A stretch of 64,000 nucleotides of DNA from the NCBI RefSeq assembly GCF_004341505.2, contig NZ_SLYP02000001.1, positions 276,501-340,500 on the forward strand, given 5' to 3'. Each line of letters opens with the position of its first letter. Position 1 is the first letter of the stretch. Under the pieces are notes generated by a model. The model was not told where the DNA came from. It did not search any database and saw only the letters and a program-made list of their open reading frames with translations. This document shows positions 24,165-32,862 of this stretch, in pieces. This DNA comes from Sphingomonas sp. JUb134 (GTDB taxonomy: Bacteria > Pseudomonadota > Alphaproteobacteria > Sphingomonadales > Sphingomonadaceae). Both the position numbers and the translations under genes were made by a program.

Positions 24165-26438
24165 TCAGAACCCTGCGCCGAGCGTCACGCCCACGCTTCG
24201 CGGCCGGATCACCCCGGTGCCCACCGCGCCGAAGGGATAGTTGCCCTGCCCCGTCACGCTGGTCTTGCCCTCGGAGTCGGTCACGTTCTTGGCATAAGCT
24301 TCGACCGAGAAGCGGTCGAACTCGATGCCGGCGCGCAGGTCGACCACGGCATAGGAGGGGATCCGGAATTGCCGACCCGTCGCCGCCACGAACTCGGGGC
24401 TGTAGGGGCCGGACTGGTCTCCCAGGAAACGCAACGAAGCGCCGACATAGGGCTTGGCGCCGCTCCCCATGTCCCAGTCGTAATCGACGTTGGCGGACAC
24501 GGCGACCTTGGGTGTGTAGGGTAGCTGGTCCCCCTTTCGCCCGCCGACGATCGCAAGATCCGTATCCTCCTGCAGCTTGGCATCAGTGTAGGCGCCGTTC
24601 AGCGACACCACGAAGCCGCGGGTCGGCCGCAGGATCGTGGTGAACTCGACACCGTCACTCTTCGCCTTGCCGCCATTGGCGTTGATGCCGAAGTCTTCCA
24701 CCTGTGCAAACAGCTGGATGTCCTTCCAGTCGATGTGGAAGGCCGCGACATCGATGCTGAAGCTGCGGTCGGCCGTCTCCGCCTTGAACCCGACTTCGTA
24801 GCTGATGAGCGAATCGGAGTCATAGGTGTTAATCCCGGTCGGCGCGTTGGGCGGTACGATGTTCGGGCCGCCCGGGCGGAAGCCCTTGGCCACGCGGGCG
24901 TAGAGGGAGGCGCTCTGACCGAGCTTGAACTTGGGTGCGACCGACCAGGTGAACACATCCTCCTTGGACGCGGATTCGAGTGCCGGCGGCGCGAGCAACC
25001 CGGTACCGCCCTGGTCCGCGTCCTGGTCGTTGTGGCTGTACCGACCGCCCAGCGTCAGGTCGAAGCGGGGTCCGAAGTGGATCGTGCCGTTCGCAAAGCC
25101 GGCGAACTCCTCATAGCGCGACCGCGTCCCGCCATCGAACAGCTGCGGCACGCCGTCGAAGATCGTGAAGGTGCCCTGCTCGTACACATCGATCCGCTGG
25201 AGGATCTCACCCTTTTCATGGTTGTAGTACCCGCCGACCAGCCACTCGAAGGTGTCGCTCGCGGGCGAGGACAAGCGCACTTCCTGGGTGAAGCGTTCGG
25301 TGTTCGTCTGCTGAACCAGGCCGATATCCGCGAGCGGCCCCGTGGCATCGTCATACAGGCCCAGCTGGCTACCGTAGGAGACGGTGAGGTCGTCGCGCAG
25401 CGATTGCTTGAGCGTGCTATAGCTCGTGGACGATGTGAGCGTCGCGAAGCCCAGGTCGACATCGAAGGCGCCATTGTAGAGGCGATAGGCGATGTCGGTG
25501 TACTCCGGCACATATTGCGACTGGCTCTGGCGGCCATAGAGGGTGCGGAGCGTCGCCGGATCGCTCTCCACCAGGTTGCCGGCATCGGTGTTTAGGTTCT
25601 GGAGGATTGCCGTCAGGCGGATCTGGAAGCTCTCGTTCGGCTTGAACAGAGCCGACACGCGCCCGCCGTAGCTCTTCGAGTCATTGATGTTCTTTTGAAC
25701 GTCCGACCCGCCCGTGCCGATCGAATCCACATAACCGCCATAGTCGCGATAGAAGCCGGAGGCGCGCACCGCCATCTTGTCCGAGAGCGGCACATTGACC
25801 ACTGCGGATCCCATGTAGGAGAGATCGCCGCCCTCCACCGTCTCGACAGAGGCGCGGCCGCGGGCCTCGACGGCGTCCAGGTGCGGCGGGGTGGTAACGA
25901 ACTTCAGAACGCCGCCCAGCGAGCTCGCCCCGTACAGTGTCCCCTGGGGGCCACGCAGCACCTCCACCCGCTCGACATCGAAGGTGTCGAACTCGCCCGC
26001 CAAGATTGCGGCGTTCACTTGACCGCTGGACGATCCGAACGGCGTTTCGTCGACATAGGTGGCGACCGTTGCGGCCACGCCGCCGGTGTTGATGCCCCGC
26101 AGCACGATCCGCGACTCGCCGGGATTGCTCTGCTCCAGCTGCAGTCCCGGCACCAGCTTCGCATAGTCTTGGAAACTGAACGCCTGCTGCCGCTCCAACG
26201 TCTCGCCGCCGACGACCGAGACGGACTGGGGCACGTCGATCAGTACCTGCGGGCGCTTCTGCGCGGTGACGACGACGTCCTCAATCGGCACATTGTCCTG
26301 GGCGCGAGGGGTCGCGCCAGATTGCTCCGCCGCCGTCGCACCCGGAGTGTTCGCCATCGACTGGGCCGATGCGCCGCTTGCGAGGAACAGCGCGGCCAGT
26401 GCGCTGGAGATCGAGCAGGCCAAGACCGTCTTCTTCAT
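24165..26438 (-). CDS. TonB-dependent outer-membrane receptor of the D-peptide cluster
   Basis: A 757-residue outer-membrane receptor: signal peptide MKKTVLACSISSALAALFLA, a plug with TAQKRPQVLIDVPQSVSVVG, SRIVLRGINTGGVAATVATY, and VERVEVLRGPQGTLYGASSL, then a barrel ending GVTLGAGF. A GTG two codons upstream is possible, but the ATG keeps a normal signal peptide. It heads the operon with dgcN, the YkvI transporter and two serine hydrolases, so it most likely imports peptides or D-amino-acid-containing fragments. A promoter and a shared operator lie in the gap upstream. The plug resembles the sphingomonad receptor class that serves many ligands, so ligand identity is inferred from context. 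Confidence 0.92.
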   Translation of the reverse strand: MKKTVLACSISSALAALFLASGASAQSMANTPGATAAEQSGATPRAQDNVPIEDVVVTAQKRPQVLIDVPQSVSVVGGETLERQQAFSFQDYAKLVPGLQLEQSNPGESRIVLRGINTGGVAATVATYVDETPFGSSSGQVNAAILAGEFDTFDVERVEVLRGPQGTLYGASSLGGVLKFVTTPPHLDAVEARGRASVETVEGGDLSYMGSAVVNVPLSDKMAVRASGFYRDYGGYVDSIGTGGSDVQKNINDSKSYGGRVSALFKPNESFQIRLTAILQNLNTDAGNLVESDPATLRTLYGRQSQSQYVPEYTDIAYRLYNGAFDVDLGFATLTSSTSYSTLKQSLRDDLTVSYGSQLGLYDDATGPLADIGLVQQTNTERFTQEVRLSSPASDTFEWLVGGYYNHEKGEILQRIDVYEQGTFTIFDGVPQLFDGGTRSRYEEFAGFANGTIHFGPRFDLTLGGRYSHNDQDADQGGTGLLAPPALESASKEDVFTWSVAPKFKLGQSASLYARVAKGFRPGGPNIVPPNAPTGINTYDSDSLISYEVGFKAETADRSFSIDVAAFHIDWKDIQLFAQVEDFGINANGGKAKSDGVEFTTILRPTRGFVVSLNGAYTDAKLQEDTDLAIVGGRKGDQLPYTPKVAVSANVDYDWDMGSGAKPYVGASLRFLGDQSGPYSPEFVAATGRQFRIPSYAVVDLRAGIEFDRFSVEAYAKNVTDSEGKTSVTGQGNYPFGAVGTGVIRPRSVGVTLGAGF

Positions 26439-26473
26439 CGCCACCCCCGCGCAGCATTCATGCTATAGCAGAA

Positions 26474-26511
26474 ACTATTGTCCTAATCAGAGAATAGTCA
26501 ACCTGATTATA
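26474..26511 (-). promoter_or_regulatory. Promoter and shared operator, copy 1 (TBDR-dgcN operon)
   Basis: Plus-strand core TGTCCTAATCAGAGAATAGT (26479-26498), extended leftward as ACTAT so that ACTATT...AATAGT forms a 25-base inverted repeat. On the minus strand a perfect TATAAT (26506-26511) lies just upstream. A TTGACT box (26496-26501) sits at the operator edge with a possible -10, ATAGTT, 17 bases on. The core matches the site at 30858-30885 in 17 of 20 positions. A repressor bound here would cover the promoter. Confidence 0.6.
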
Positions 26512-27772
26512 CGTTCTGATCTTCGCGCGTGCGCCGCTGCTCCATTAGATCGAGCGCGCACAACATCAGCGCCGCGAGCCCTGCCAGCCCTGCCAGCAGG
26601 AGGAAGAAGGCCGCGTGGCTCGTCCGGCTCCAAAGCGTCCCTACCAGGCCGGCTGCAAGGCTTCCGGCGAAGGTTGCGAGGTACCAGGCCGCTACCGTCG
26701 TTGCGCCGAGTCCAGCCGGCGCCAGCCGCGCGAACAGCCCGAGGCCGGTCGGCAGGATGTAGAGTTCGCCGAGCGTCAGCAGGACAAAGAACAGCACCAG
26801 CCAAGCCCAATGGGTCTGTCCGCCGATGCCCTCCAGTGCGGCGAGCAGCAGATAGGCGCCACCCACTACCAGTGCCCCGGTCGCCATCTTGCGCGCCGGC
26901 CGCGCTACGCGCCCGCGCTCTGCACGCTGCCGCCAGAAGACGAGCAGCGGAGGCGTCATCACCATCACCAGCAGCGGGTTGAGCGCCTGGAACCAGGTCA
27001 TCGGAATGACACTGCCGCCCGCGCGGCGATCGACGCCGACATCGGCCCACAGCGCGACCGTGTTGCCGACCTGCTCATAGGCGCTGCGGAACACCGTCAC
27101 CGACAGGCCGATCGCCAGCAGCAGCACCGCTGTCTCACGCGGGAAGCGCACCCGCGGCGCTGCACTGCGCTCGACCGCTGGGCGGCGCGCCTGCTCGGGG
27201 AGGTAGCGCTGTCCCCATAGATAGATCGCCAGCCCTCCGACCATGCCGATCCCGGCTGCGCCGAACCCCCAGTGCCAGCCATAGAGCTCCCCCAGCGTCC
27301 CGCAGATCAGCGGCGCCAGAAAGCCGCCGATGTTCACGCCGACATAATAGACGTTGTAGGCCCAGCTCACGCGCGGATCGCCGGGCTTGTAGAGGTCGTC
27401 GATCTGGCTGGGCAGGCTCGGCAGGAACAGCCCGTTGCCGATCGCAATGGTGGCGAGCGCCGGGTAGAACAGCGGTTCGAACGCCATCATGAAATGTCCG
27501 GCGGCCATGATCGAGCCGCCCAGAATGATCGCGCGCCGCTTGCCCAGGAGGCGGTCGGCGATCACTCCGCCCACGATCGGCGTGAAATAGGCGCAGGCGG
27601 TGTAGGTGCCATAGACGATCGACGCGGTGCCCTGCGCCATCATCAGCTGCTTGGTCATGTAGTAGACCAGCAGCGCGCGCATGCCGTAGTAGGAGAATTG
27701 CTCCCACATGTTCGTCAGGAACAGGATTGTCAGCCCGCGCGGCTGGCCGAACCAGGCGCGGGGCTCGCTCAT
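26507..27772 (-). CDS. POT/PTR-family proton-dependent oligopeptide transporter
   Basis: A 421-residue inner-membrane protein of the POT family (H+-coupled di- and tripeptide uptake). The family signature in TM1 is present as NMWEQFSYYGMRALLVYYMT, with WEQF where many members have ERF. The TM2-3 loop (GGVIADRLLGKRRAIILGGS) and the NVYYVGVNIGGFLAPLICG block in TM5 are typical. Helices run to about residue 405. It starts inside the dgcA stop (ATGA overlap) and ends the hydrolase C-dgcA-POT operon. With an outer-membrane receptor next door, it completes a peptide import path across both membranes. Confidence 0.9.
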   Translation of the reverse strand: MSEPRAWFGQPRGLTILFLTNMWEQFSYYGMRALLVYYMTKQLMMAQGTASIVYGTYTACAYFTPIVGGVIADRLLGKRRAIILGGSIMAAGHFMMAFEPLFYPALATIAIGNGLFLPSLPSQIDDLYKPGDPRVSWAYNVYYVGVNIGGFLAPLICGTLGELYGWHWGFGAAGIGMVGGLAIYLWGQRYLPEQARRPAVERSAAPRVRFPRETAVLLLAIGLSVTVFRSAYEQVGNTVALWADVGVDRRAGGSVIPMTWFQALNPLLVMVMTPPLLVFWRQRAERGRVARPARKMATGALVVGGAYLLLAALEGIGGQTHWAWLVLFFVLLTLGELYILPTGLGLFARLAPAGLGATTVAAWYLATFAGSLAAGLVGTLWSRTSHAAFFLLLAGLAGLAALMLCALDLMEQRRTREDQNV

Positions 27773-28782
27773 GCCGTGACCGTCCTGGGCGCGCCCCAAA
27801 CCTCGGGCCCGGCGTAGAGCGTGCCGTCGCGGTAGGTGACTGCCGGTGCGCGGTCCGCCGCCAGGAAAGTGGGGCCATCCAGGTCGACCAGGTCCGCAAG
27901 CTGCCCCAGTATGAACCCGGGCGCCGTCGCAAGGCTGGTACCGATCATGGTACCCACCATTACGCCCAGCCCCAGCCGCCGTGCCTCGGCCACCATCAGC
28001 AGGCCTTCGGTAAGGCCTCCGCACTTGTCGAGCTTGATGTTGACCACGTCGAAGCGGCCCTTGGCGGGGCCGACGTCTTCGAGCGACAACAGGCTCTCGT
28101 CTCCGGCGATTGGGATCGGCGAGCGAAACCCCTCCAGTTCTGCCTCCCGGCCCCGCGCGAGCGGCTGTTCGAGCAGGGAGACGCGATAGGCGCCCAGACC
28201 CGCGACCAGCGCCTCGAGATCGGCCGCGACGAACCCCTGGTTGCCGTCGACACCCAGCCACACGTCGGGCCGCGCGGCCCGGATCGCGGCGACGCGGGTG
28301 AGATCCAGGTCGAGGTCGCCGGTCAGCTTGACCTTGATCGAGACGGCCTGCGCATAGCCTCTCGCCACCGCCGCCATCGCCTCGGGCGTGTCGGCACTGA
28401 TCGTAAAGGTGGTGACGATCGGCTTGGGCTCCGACCCGAGCCCCGCGAGCGCCCACACCGGCCGGCCGGTACGCTGCGCCTCCAGCTCCCAAAGCGCTGA
28501 GTCGATCGCGTTGCGCGCGCCGCCCGGCGGCAGGATCGCGCGCAGTTCCTCGCGCGTCGGCCCCACTTCGATCGCCGTCCGCGCTTCCTCGATCGCCGCC
28601 CGCATATGGGCGAGATCGTCGCCGAGGTAATAGACGCCCGCTGCCTCTCCGCGCCCCTGGTAGACTCCATCATCGAGCGTCACCACCAGCACGTCCGCGG
28701 TGTCGAACACATAGCCCGCGATCCGGAAGGGCTGAGCCAGCCGCAACGTGTCGGTTGCCACGGAGAGGCGAAGCGCACCCAT
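27769..28782 (-). CDS. dgcA: DgcA-type N-acetyl-D-glutamate racemase / dipeptide epimerase (enolase superfamily)
   Basis: A 337-residue cytoplasmic enzyme of the muconate-lactonizing subgroup of the enolase superfamily. The catalytic and metal residues are all visible: K150-V-K152 in VSIKVKLTG, D179 in GVDGNQGF, E205 in LLEQPL, D228 in IAGDESL and K250 in VVNIKLDKCGG. The family covers L-Ala-D/L-Glu epimerases and DgcA, which racemises N-acetyl-D-Glu. DgcN in the same cluster favours DgcA. The peptide transporter and dipeptidase keep the dipeptide epimerase option open. Its start overlaps the upstream hydrolase stop (TGATG) and its stop overlaps the POT gene start. Confidence 0.88.
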   Translation of the reverse strand: MGALRLSVATDTLRLAQPFRIAGYVFDTADVLVVTLDDGVYQGRGEAAGVYYLGDDLAHMRAAIEEARTAIEVGPTREELRAILPPGGARNAIDSALWELEAQRTGRPVWALAGLGSEPKPIVTTFTISADTPEAMAAVARGYAQAVSIKVKLTGDLDLDLTRVAAIRAARPDVWLGVDGNQGFVAADLEALVAGLGAYRVSLLEQPLARGREAELEGFRSPIPIAGDESLLSLEDVGPAKGRFDVVNIKLDKCGGLTEGLLMVAEARRLGLGVMVGTMIGTSLATAPGFILGQLADLVDLDGPTFLAADRAPAVTYRDGTLYAGPEVWGAPRTVTA

Positions 28783-30794
28783 CAGTAGTTCACCGTCATC
28801 GCCAGCAGCCCGAACGCCCAGGCGACGTAGAGCACCACCACGGTCGCGAGCAGCACCAGCAGGCTCCAGAGCTTGCGTGCCCAGCCGCGCCCGTCGCGCC
28901 AGGTGAGCCAGGCATTCCAGCCGGCAATGCCGACGGCGCCGACGAACACGATCGCCCCGGCGATCTGCAGCAGCCACAGCACGCCGTTCGTGCGGTCGGA
29001 AAGCAGCGAGATCCTGCTGAACGCCTGGATTACGAAGATCGTCCAGCCAGCAAGCACCAGCAGGTCGGCCAGCGCCATGATCCGCGTCGCGCGATAGGCC
29101 TTCAGCGCCGCCCCATGCACTCCGATCGGCGTTTTGTAGCGGCGCCGCAGGAACCAGGTTGCCGGCCAGTAGAGCGCGGTCAGCAGCAGGATGACGAGGC
29201 TCGCATACAGGACCGGCTTCAGCCATGCCGCCGACAGGGAAGCCGGCACGCGGTCGAACACCATGAAGGGCGCGACCAGGTCGAAGCTCCAGCGCACGAC
29301 CTTGCCGTCCACCACCTTGGCGGCGAGCCGGTCATGCCCGTTGACGTCGCGCCAGACGAACGGCGCGATCTCCTCCCAGCGCTGCACTGCGCCGCCGGGC
29401 CCGGTGAGAGCAGGCACCACCAGCCGCCCCTCGCCGTCGACGGTGACCTCGCTCTGTCCGAACAGGTTCAGGATTGCAGGGAAGGCGGATTCCGAGTGGC
29501 GACTGTTCTGCCAATGGCCAACCATCATCCGCGCATGCTCGGCTGCAGTCCGGGCATCCACCCGTCCGTCGCGGCCGCTTGCGGGAAAGTAGCGGTCGGC
29601 GAAATCCTGGAACAACTGGCCGCGGATGACGTGCGCCGCTCCCTCCCGTCCGGCGCTGTTGAACGAGACGTAGAAGCCGACATGCTCCGCCCGGAACAGG
29701 TGCAGCGAGGTGTGGAAGTTGTTGGTGTCGCCCAGGTGCGCGATCACGTCGCGCCCGTTGATGTTGGTTTCGAAGAAACCGAGCTCCATGCGGTTGAGCG
29801 GCGGGATCAGCGAGGCTGGATCGACGCGATCGAGCGGACTGTCGTGCATCGTCGCCGCGGTCGCCGGGCCCAGGATGCCGCGGCCGCTTTCCAGATGCGC
29901 GATCATGAACTTGGCCATGTCTAGGCCGGACGCGGACAGCGAGCCCGCCGGACCTGGCACCACGATCTCGAACGGCTGTGCAGGTTCCGAGGCGCGCGGA
30001 TAGCCGACCGCCATCAGCGGCGCGAGCTTGCCCGGCAGCGGCTGGCGGAAGGTCGCGGTGCGCATGTCGAGCGGCGCGAAGATGCGCTGCTCGACATAGG
30101 TGTCGAACGGCACGCCCGACACCCGCTCGACGATGTAGCCCGCCAGCGCCGTCGCCCAATTGGAATAGGCAGGCGTCGTGCCCGCATCGAAGATGCGGCG
30201 CGGCGTCCAGCGCTTGAGGTACCCACCCAGCGACTGCACGTCCTTGGGATCCTCAAGGATCAGGTCCTTCATCGCCTCTTCGAAGCCGGCGGTGTGGGTC
30301 ATGATCTGGCGCAGCGTCACGGGCTTGCCGTTGCGCGCGGGGATGCGGAAATCGAGATAGGCGTTGACGTCGCGGTCGAGCTCGAGCCTCCCCGCCTCCA
30401 CCTGCTGCATCACCGCCGTCCAGGTCACCAGCTTCGACACCGATCCCGGGCGGAACAGCGTGCGCGCGGGGTCCACCGGCTGGCGTTTCGCGATATCGGC
30501 ATAGCCATAACCGCGCGCTGCGATCACCTGCCCGTCCTTTACCACCGTCACCACCGCCCCGGCGATGTCGCCGCTGTGCAGGGCGTAGGGCAGATAGCCG
30601 TCGAGCCAGCCGTCGAGGTCAGCGGCGGTCAGCGCGCGGGCTCCATTCCCCCCCGGAGCCACCGTCGGCAGTTCGGGCGCGGCGATCGCTGGCGCGGGTG
30701 TAAGCGGCGGCGCATCCGGCGCCTGGGCAAGCGAAACACCTCCGACCAGCGCGGCCATCGCCGCAACCATAGCCACCAGTCTGTTGATGCGCAT
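28782..30794 (-). CDS. Serine hydrolase (class C beta-lactamase fold) with C-terminal membrane domain, paralogue C
   Basis: A 670-residue exported protein and full-length paralogue of the hydrolase at 18445-20424. Signal peptide residues 1-24 (ending SLAQ), an Ala/Pro linker, then the catalytic domain with S118-V-S-K121 (RPGSVSKLVTW), Y-S-N in TPAYSNWATALAGYIVE, and a third motif HLGD where the usual pattern is HxG. From about residue 530 there are four or five transmembrane segments. It is the first gene of the hydrolase-dgcA-POT operon and diverges from the XRE-cupin regulator. SxxK enzymes of this group include D-aminopeptidases, DD-peptidases and esterases. Context favours a D-peptidase. 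Confidence 0.87.
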   Translation of the reverse strand: MRINRLVAMVAAMAALVGGVSLAQAPDAPPLTPAPAIAAPELPTVAPGGNGARALTAADLDGWLDGYLPYALHSGDIAGAVVTVVKDGQVIAARGYGYADIAKRQPVDPARTLFRPGSVSKLVTWTAVMQQVEAGRLELDRDVNAYLDFRIPARNGKPVTLRQIMTHTAGFEEAMKDLILEDPKDVQSLGGYLKRWTPRRIFDAGTTPAYSNWATALAGYIVERVSGVPFDTYVEQRIFAPLDMRTATFRQPLPGKLAPLMAVGYPRASEPAQPFEIVVPGPAGSLSASGLDMAKFMIAHLESGRGILGPATAATMHDSPLDRVDPASLIPPLNRMELGFFETNINGRDVIAHLGDTNNFHTSLHLFRAEHVGFYVSFNSAGREGAAHVIRGQLFQDFADRYFPASGRDGRVDARTAAEHARMMVGHWQNSRHSESAFPAILNLFGQSEVTVDGEGRLVVPALTGPGGAVQRWEEIAPFVWRDVNGHDRLAAKVVDGKVVRWSFDLVAPFMVFDRVPASLSAAWLKPVLYASLVILLLTALYWPATWFLRRRYKTPIGVHGAALKAYRATRIMALADLLVLAGWTIFVIQAFSRISLLSDRTNGVLWLLQIAGAIVFVGAVGIAGWNAWLTWRDGRGWARKLWSLLVLLATVVVLYVAWAFGLLAMTVNY

Positions 30795-30857
30795 CGCTGC
30801 CTCCCCGTTGCCGCGCCTCGCCGGTGCCGATAAGCTGCTGGCGTGTCGGTTCAGGAT

Positions 30858-30885
30858 AGTGATGTCCTGATCGGAGAATTGTCAA
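30858..30885 (-). promoter_or_regulatory. Shared promoter/operator, copy 2 (divergent control region)
   Basis: Plus-strand core TGTCCTGATCGGAGAATTGT (30863-30882) followed by CAA. This matches the element at 26474-26501 except for three positions in the 20-base core. On the minus strand it contains a consensus -35 box TTGACA (30880-30885) for the hydrolase-dgcA-POT operon. It lies 26 bases before the XRE-cupin gene, so that regulator is the obvious candidate to bind here and to autoregulate. Confidence 0.65.
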
Positions 30886-30910
30886 TGGGTTTGCGCCCGA
30901 GGAGAAACGC

Positions 30911-31618
30911 GTGTCGGTACCACCCGCCCAGTCCCCGCCGACGCTCGGCGCCCTGCTGCGCGGGCTTCGCTCCCGCGAGGGCTGGACGTTGAAGGAGATG
31001 AGCGCGAGGATCGGCATCCCGGTCTCCACTCTTTCCAAGATCGAGCACGACCGGCTGACGCTCACCTATGACAAGCTGCAGCAGCTCGGCCAGCGGCTGG
31101 GCATGCGCATGTCGGAGCTTTTCGCGGAAGGCGAAGAGGACACCGCTCAGCCGGTGACAGCCCGCCGCAGCTTAGGCGACATCACCCGTTCCGTGCGGGT
31201 CGAGACGCCCAACTACGACTATCACTACCTCTGCACGGAGCTCCGCCGAAAGCGGATGGTGCCCGTCCTCACCACGATCCGCGCGCACTCGTCCGAACAA
31301 TTTGGCGAACTGGTGCGGCACAGCGGAGAAGAGTTCCTCTACGTCCTGAGCGGCAGGGTGGTGGTGCACACGGAATTCTACGATCCGGTCACGCTCGAGC
31401 CGGGGCAGGCGCTCTACATCGATTCGAGCATGGGGCACGCCTACCTGGCCGCCGAGGATTGCGAACAAGCGGAGGTATTGGCGGTCATGTCCAGCCAGGA
31501 GGAAGAGTTGATGCAGTCGCTGCTAACCATTCACGAGGAACAGCGACTTGGCACGGGGGCAGTGAACGAGAACGGCCCTACGGATGCCAAGCCCCGCCGC
31601 GGCAAGGCCGGCCGATGA
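30911..31618 (+). CDS. XRE-family regulator with cupin sensor domain
   Basis: A 235-residue regulator: an N-terminal XRE helix-turn-helix at about residues 11-70 (LRGLRSREGWTLKEMSARIG, PVSTLSKIEHDRLTLTYDKL), a linker, and a C-terminal cupin_2 domain at about residues 130-200 (SGEEFLYVLSGRVVVHTE, LEPGQALYIDSSMGHAY). Such proteins repress or activate amino acid, peptide or polyamine genes after binding a small ligand. Start is GTG with AGGAG 7-8 bases ahead. It overlaps the dipeptidase start by ATGA and diverges from the hydrolase-dgcA-POT operon. The shared operator in front suggests it is the local regulator for D-peptide use. Confidence 0.9.
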   Translation: MSVPPAQSPPTLGALLRGLRSREGWTLKEMSARIGIPVSTLSKIEHDRLTLTYDKLQQLGQRLGMRMSELFAEGEEDTAQPVTARRSLGDITRSVRVETPNYDYHYLCTELRRKRMVPVLTTIRAHSSEQFGELVRHSGEEFLYVLSGRVVVHTEFYDPVTLEPGQALYIDSSMGHAYLAAEDCEQAEVLAVMSSQEEELMQSLLTIHEEQRLGTGAVNENGPTDAKPRRGKAGR

Positions 31619-32844
31619 AGCGCGCACTCCCGCTGCTCGCCGCAATGCTGGCGATGCCGATCTCCGCCGCACATGCTCAGGACTATGACGCGCGTGTCGC
31701 CCGCGTGCTGAAGTCGACGCCGCTGATCGACGGCCATAACGACTGGCCGGAGGCGCTGCGCGAACGCGAGGGCGATGCGCGCTGGACGATGGACCTCAAC
31801 GACCTCTCGGGCAGTCCGGAACGCTACAACACGGACATCATCCGGCTGCGCCGCGGCAAGGTGGGCGCGCAATTCTGGTCCGTGTGGGTGTCCCCCGACC
31901 TTCCGCCCAAGGAGCAGGTCGAGCAGACGCTGGAACAGATCGATCTCGTGAAGTCGATCTGCACGCGCTACCCCCAGACCTTCACCATGGTGCGCACCGC
32001 CGAGCAGGTGCGCCGCGCCCACCGCGCGGGGCGGATCGGCTGCCTGATCGGAGTCGAGGGCGGCGGCCAGATCGACGGCAATCTGTCGGTCCTGCGCAGC
32101 TATGCGGAGCTTGGCGCGGGCTACCTCACGCTTACCCATTCGCGGACGATCGAATGGGCGGATTCAGCGACCGACAACCCCAAGCACGACGGGCTTACCG
32201 ACTTCGGCCGGCGGATCGTGGCCGAGCTCAATCGGCTGGGTATGCTGGTCGATCTCAGCCATGTCAGCGAGGCGACGATGCGGGACGCGCTTGCCGTCAC
32301 CAAGGCCCCGGTTATCTTCTCCCATTCCGGCGCCCGAGCGCTCAACGACCATCCGCGCAACGTCTCCGACGCGGTGCTCGCGCTGGTCCGCGCAAACGGC
32401 GGCGTGGTGATGGTGGACTATGCACCCCCCTACGTCTCGGATGCCTACCGCCGCTGGTCGGCGGACGCGGCAGCCGAGAAGACGCGGCTGAACGCACCAC
32501 CCTATGGCGGTCTCGCGATCGGCCACCCGGAGAAGGCTGCCGCGGCGTATGCGACGTGGCTTGCCGCGCACCCAGCGCCCCGCGTCACGCTGGCGCAAGT
32601 CGCCGACCATATCGACCACGTCGCGCGGGTCGCCGGGGTCGACCATGTCGGCCTCGGCTCCGACTTCGACGGCGTCGGCGACACGCTGCCCGACGGACTG
32701 GAGGACGTTGCGACCTACCCGGCGCTCCTCGCCGAACTCATGCGCAGGGGCTGGAGCGACGCGGACATCGCGAAGCTCGCGGGCGGCAATGTCCTGCGGG
32801 TGATGGAGGCGGCAGCGCGGGTAAAAGGGGAACTCGCCTCCTAA
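31615..32844 (+). CDS. Membrane-dipeptidase-like dipeptidase, peptidase family M19
   Basis: A 409-residue exported zinc dipeptidase. It has a signal peptide (MKRALPLLAAMLAMPISAAHA), then the M19 metal motif H41-x-D43 in LIDGHNDWPEALRE, the bridging glutamate in GVEGGGQIDGN, the histidine segments LTLTHSRTIEWADS and VDLSHVSEATMRDAL, SHSGARALNDHPRN, and the C-terminal GLGSDFDGVGDTLPDG. M19 enzymes cleave dipeptides and often accept a D-amino acid at the C-terminal position. It is translationally coupled to the XRE-cupin regulator (ATGA). A periplasmic enzyme releasing D-amino acids fits the neighbouring DgcN/DgcA pair. Confidence 0.93.
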   Translation: MKRALPLLAAMLAMPISAAHAQDYDARVARVLKSTPLIDGHNDWPEALREREGDARWTMDLNDLSGSPERYNTDIIRLRRGKVGAQFWSVWVSPDLPPKEQVEQTLEQIDLVKSICTRYPQTFTMVRTAEQVRRAHRAGRIGCLIGVEGGGQIDGNLSVLRSYAELGAGYLTLTHSRTIEWADSATDNPKHDGLTDFGRRIVAELNRLGMLVDLSHVSEATMRDALAVTKAPVIFSHSGARALNDHPRNVSDAVLALVRANGGVVMVDYAPPYVSDAYRRWSADAAAEKTRLNAPPYGGLAIGHPEKAAAAYATWLAAHPAPRVTLAQVADHIDHVARVAGVDHVGLGSDFDGVGDTLPDGLEDVATYPALLAELMRRGWSDADIAKLAGGNVLRVMEAAARVKGELAS

Positions 32845-32862
32845 GGAGCGGCCCCGAAGCAG

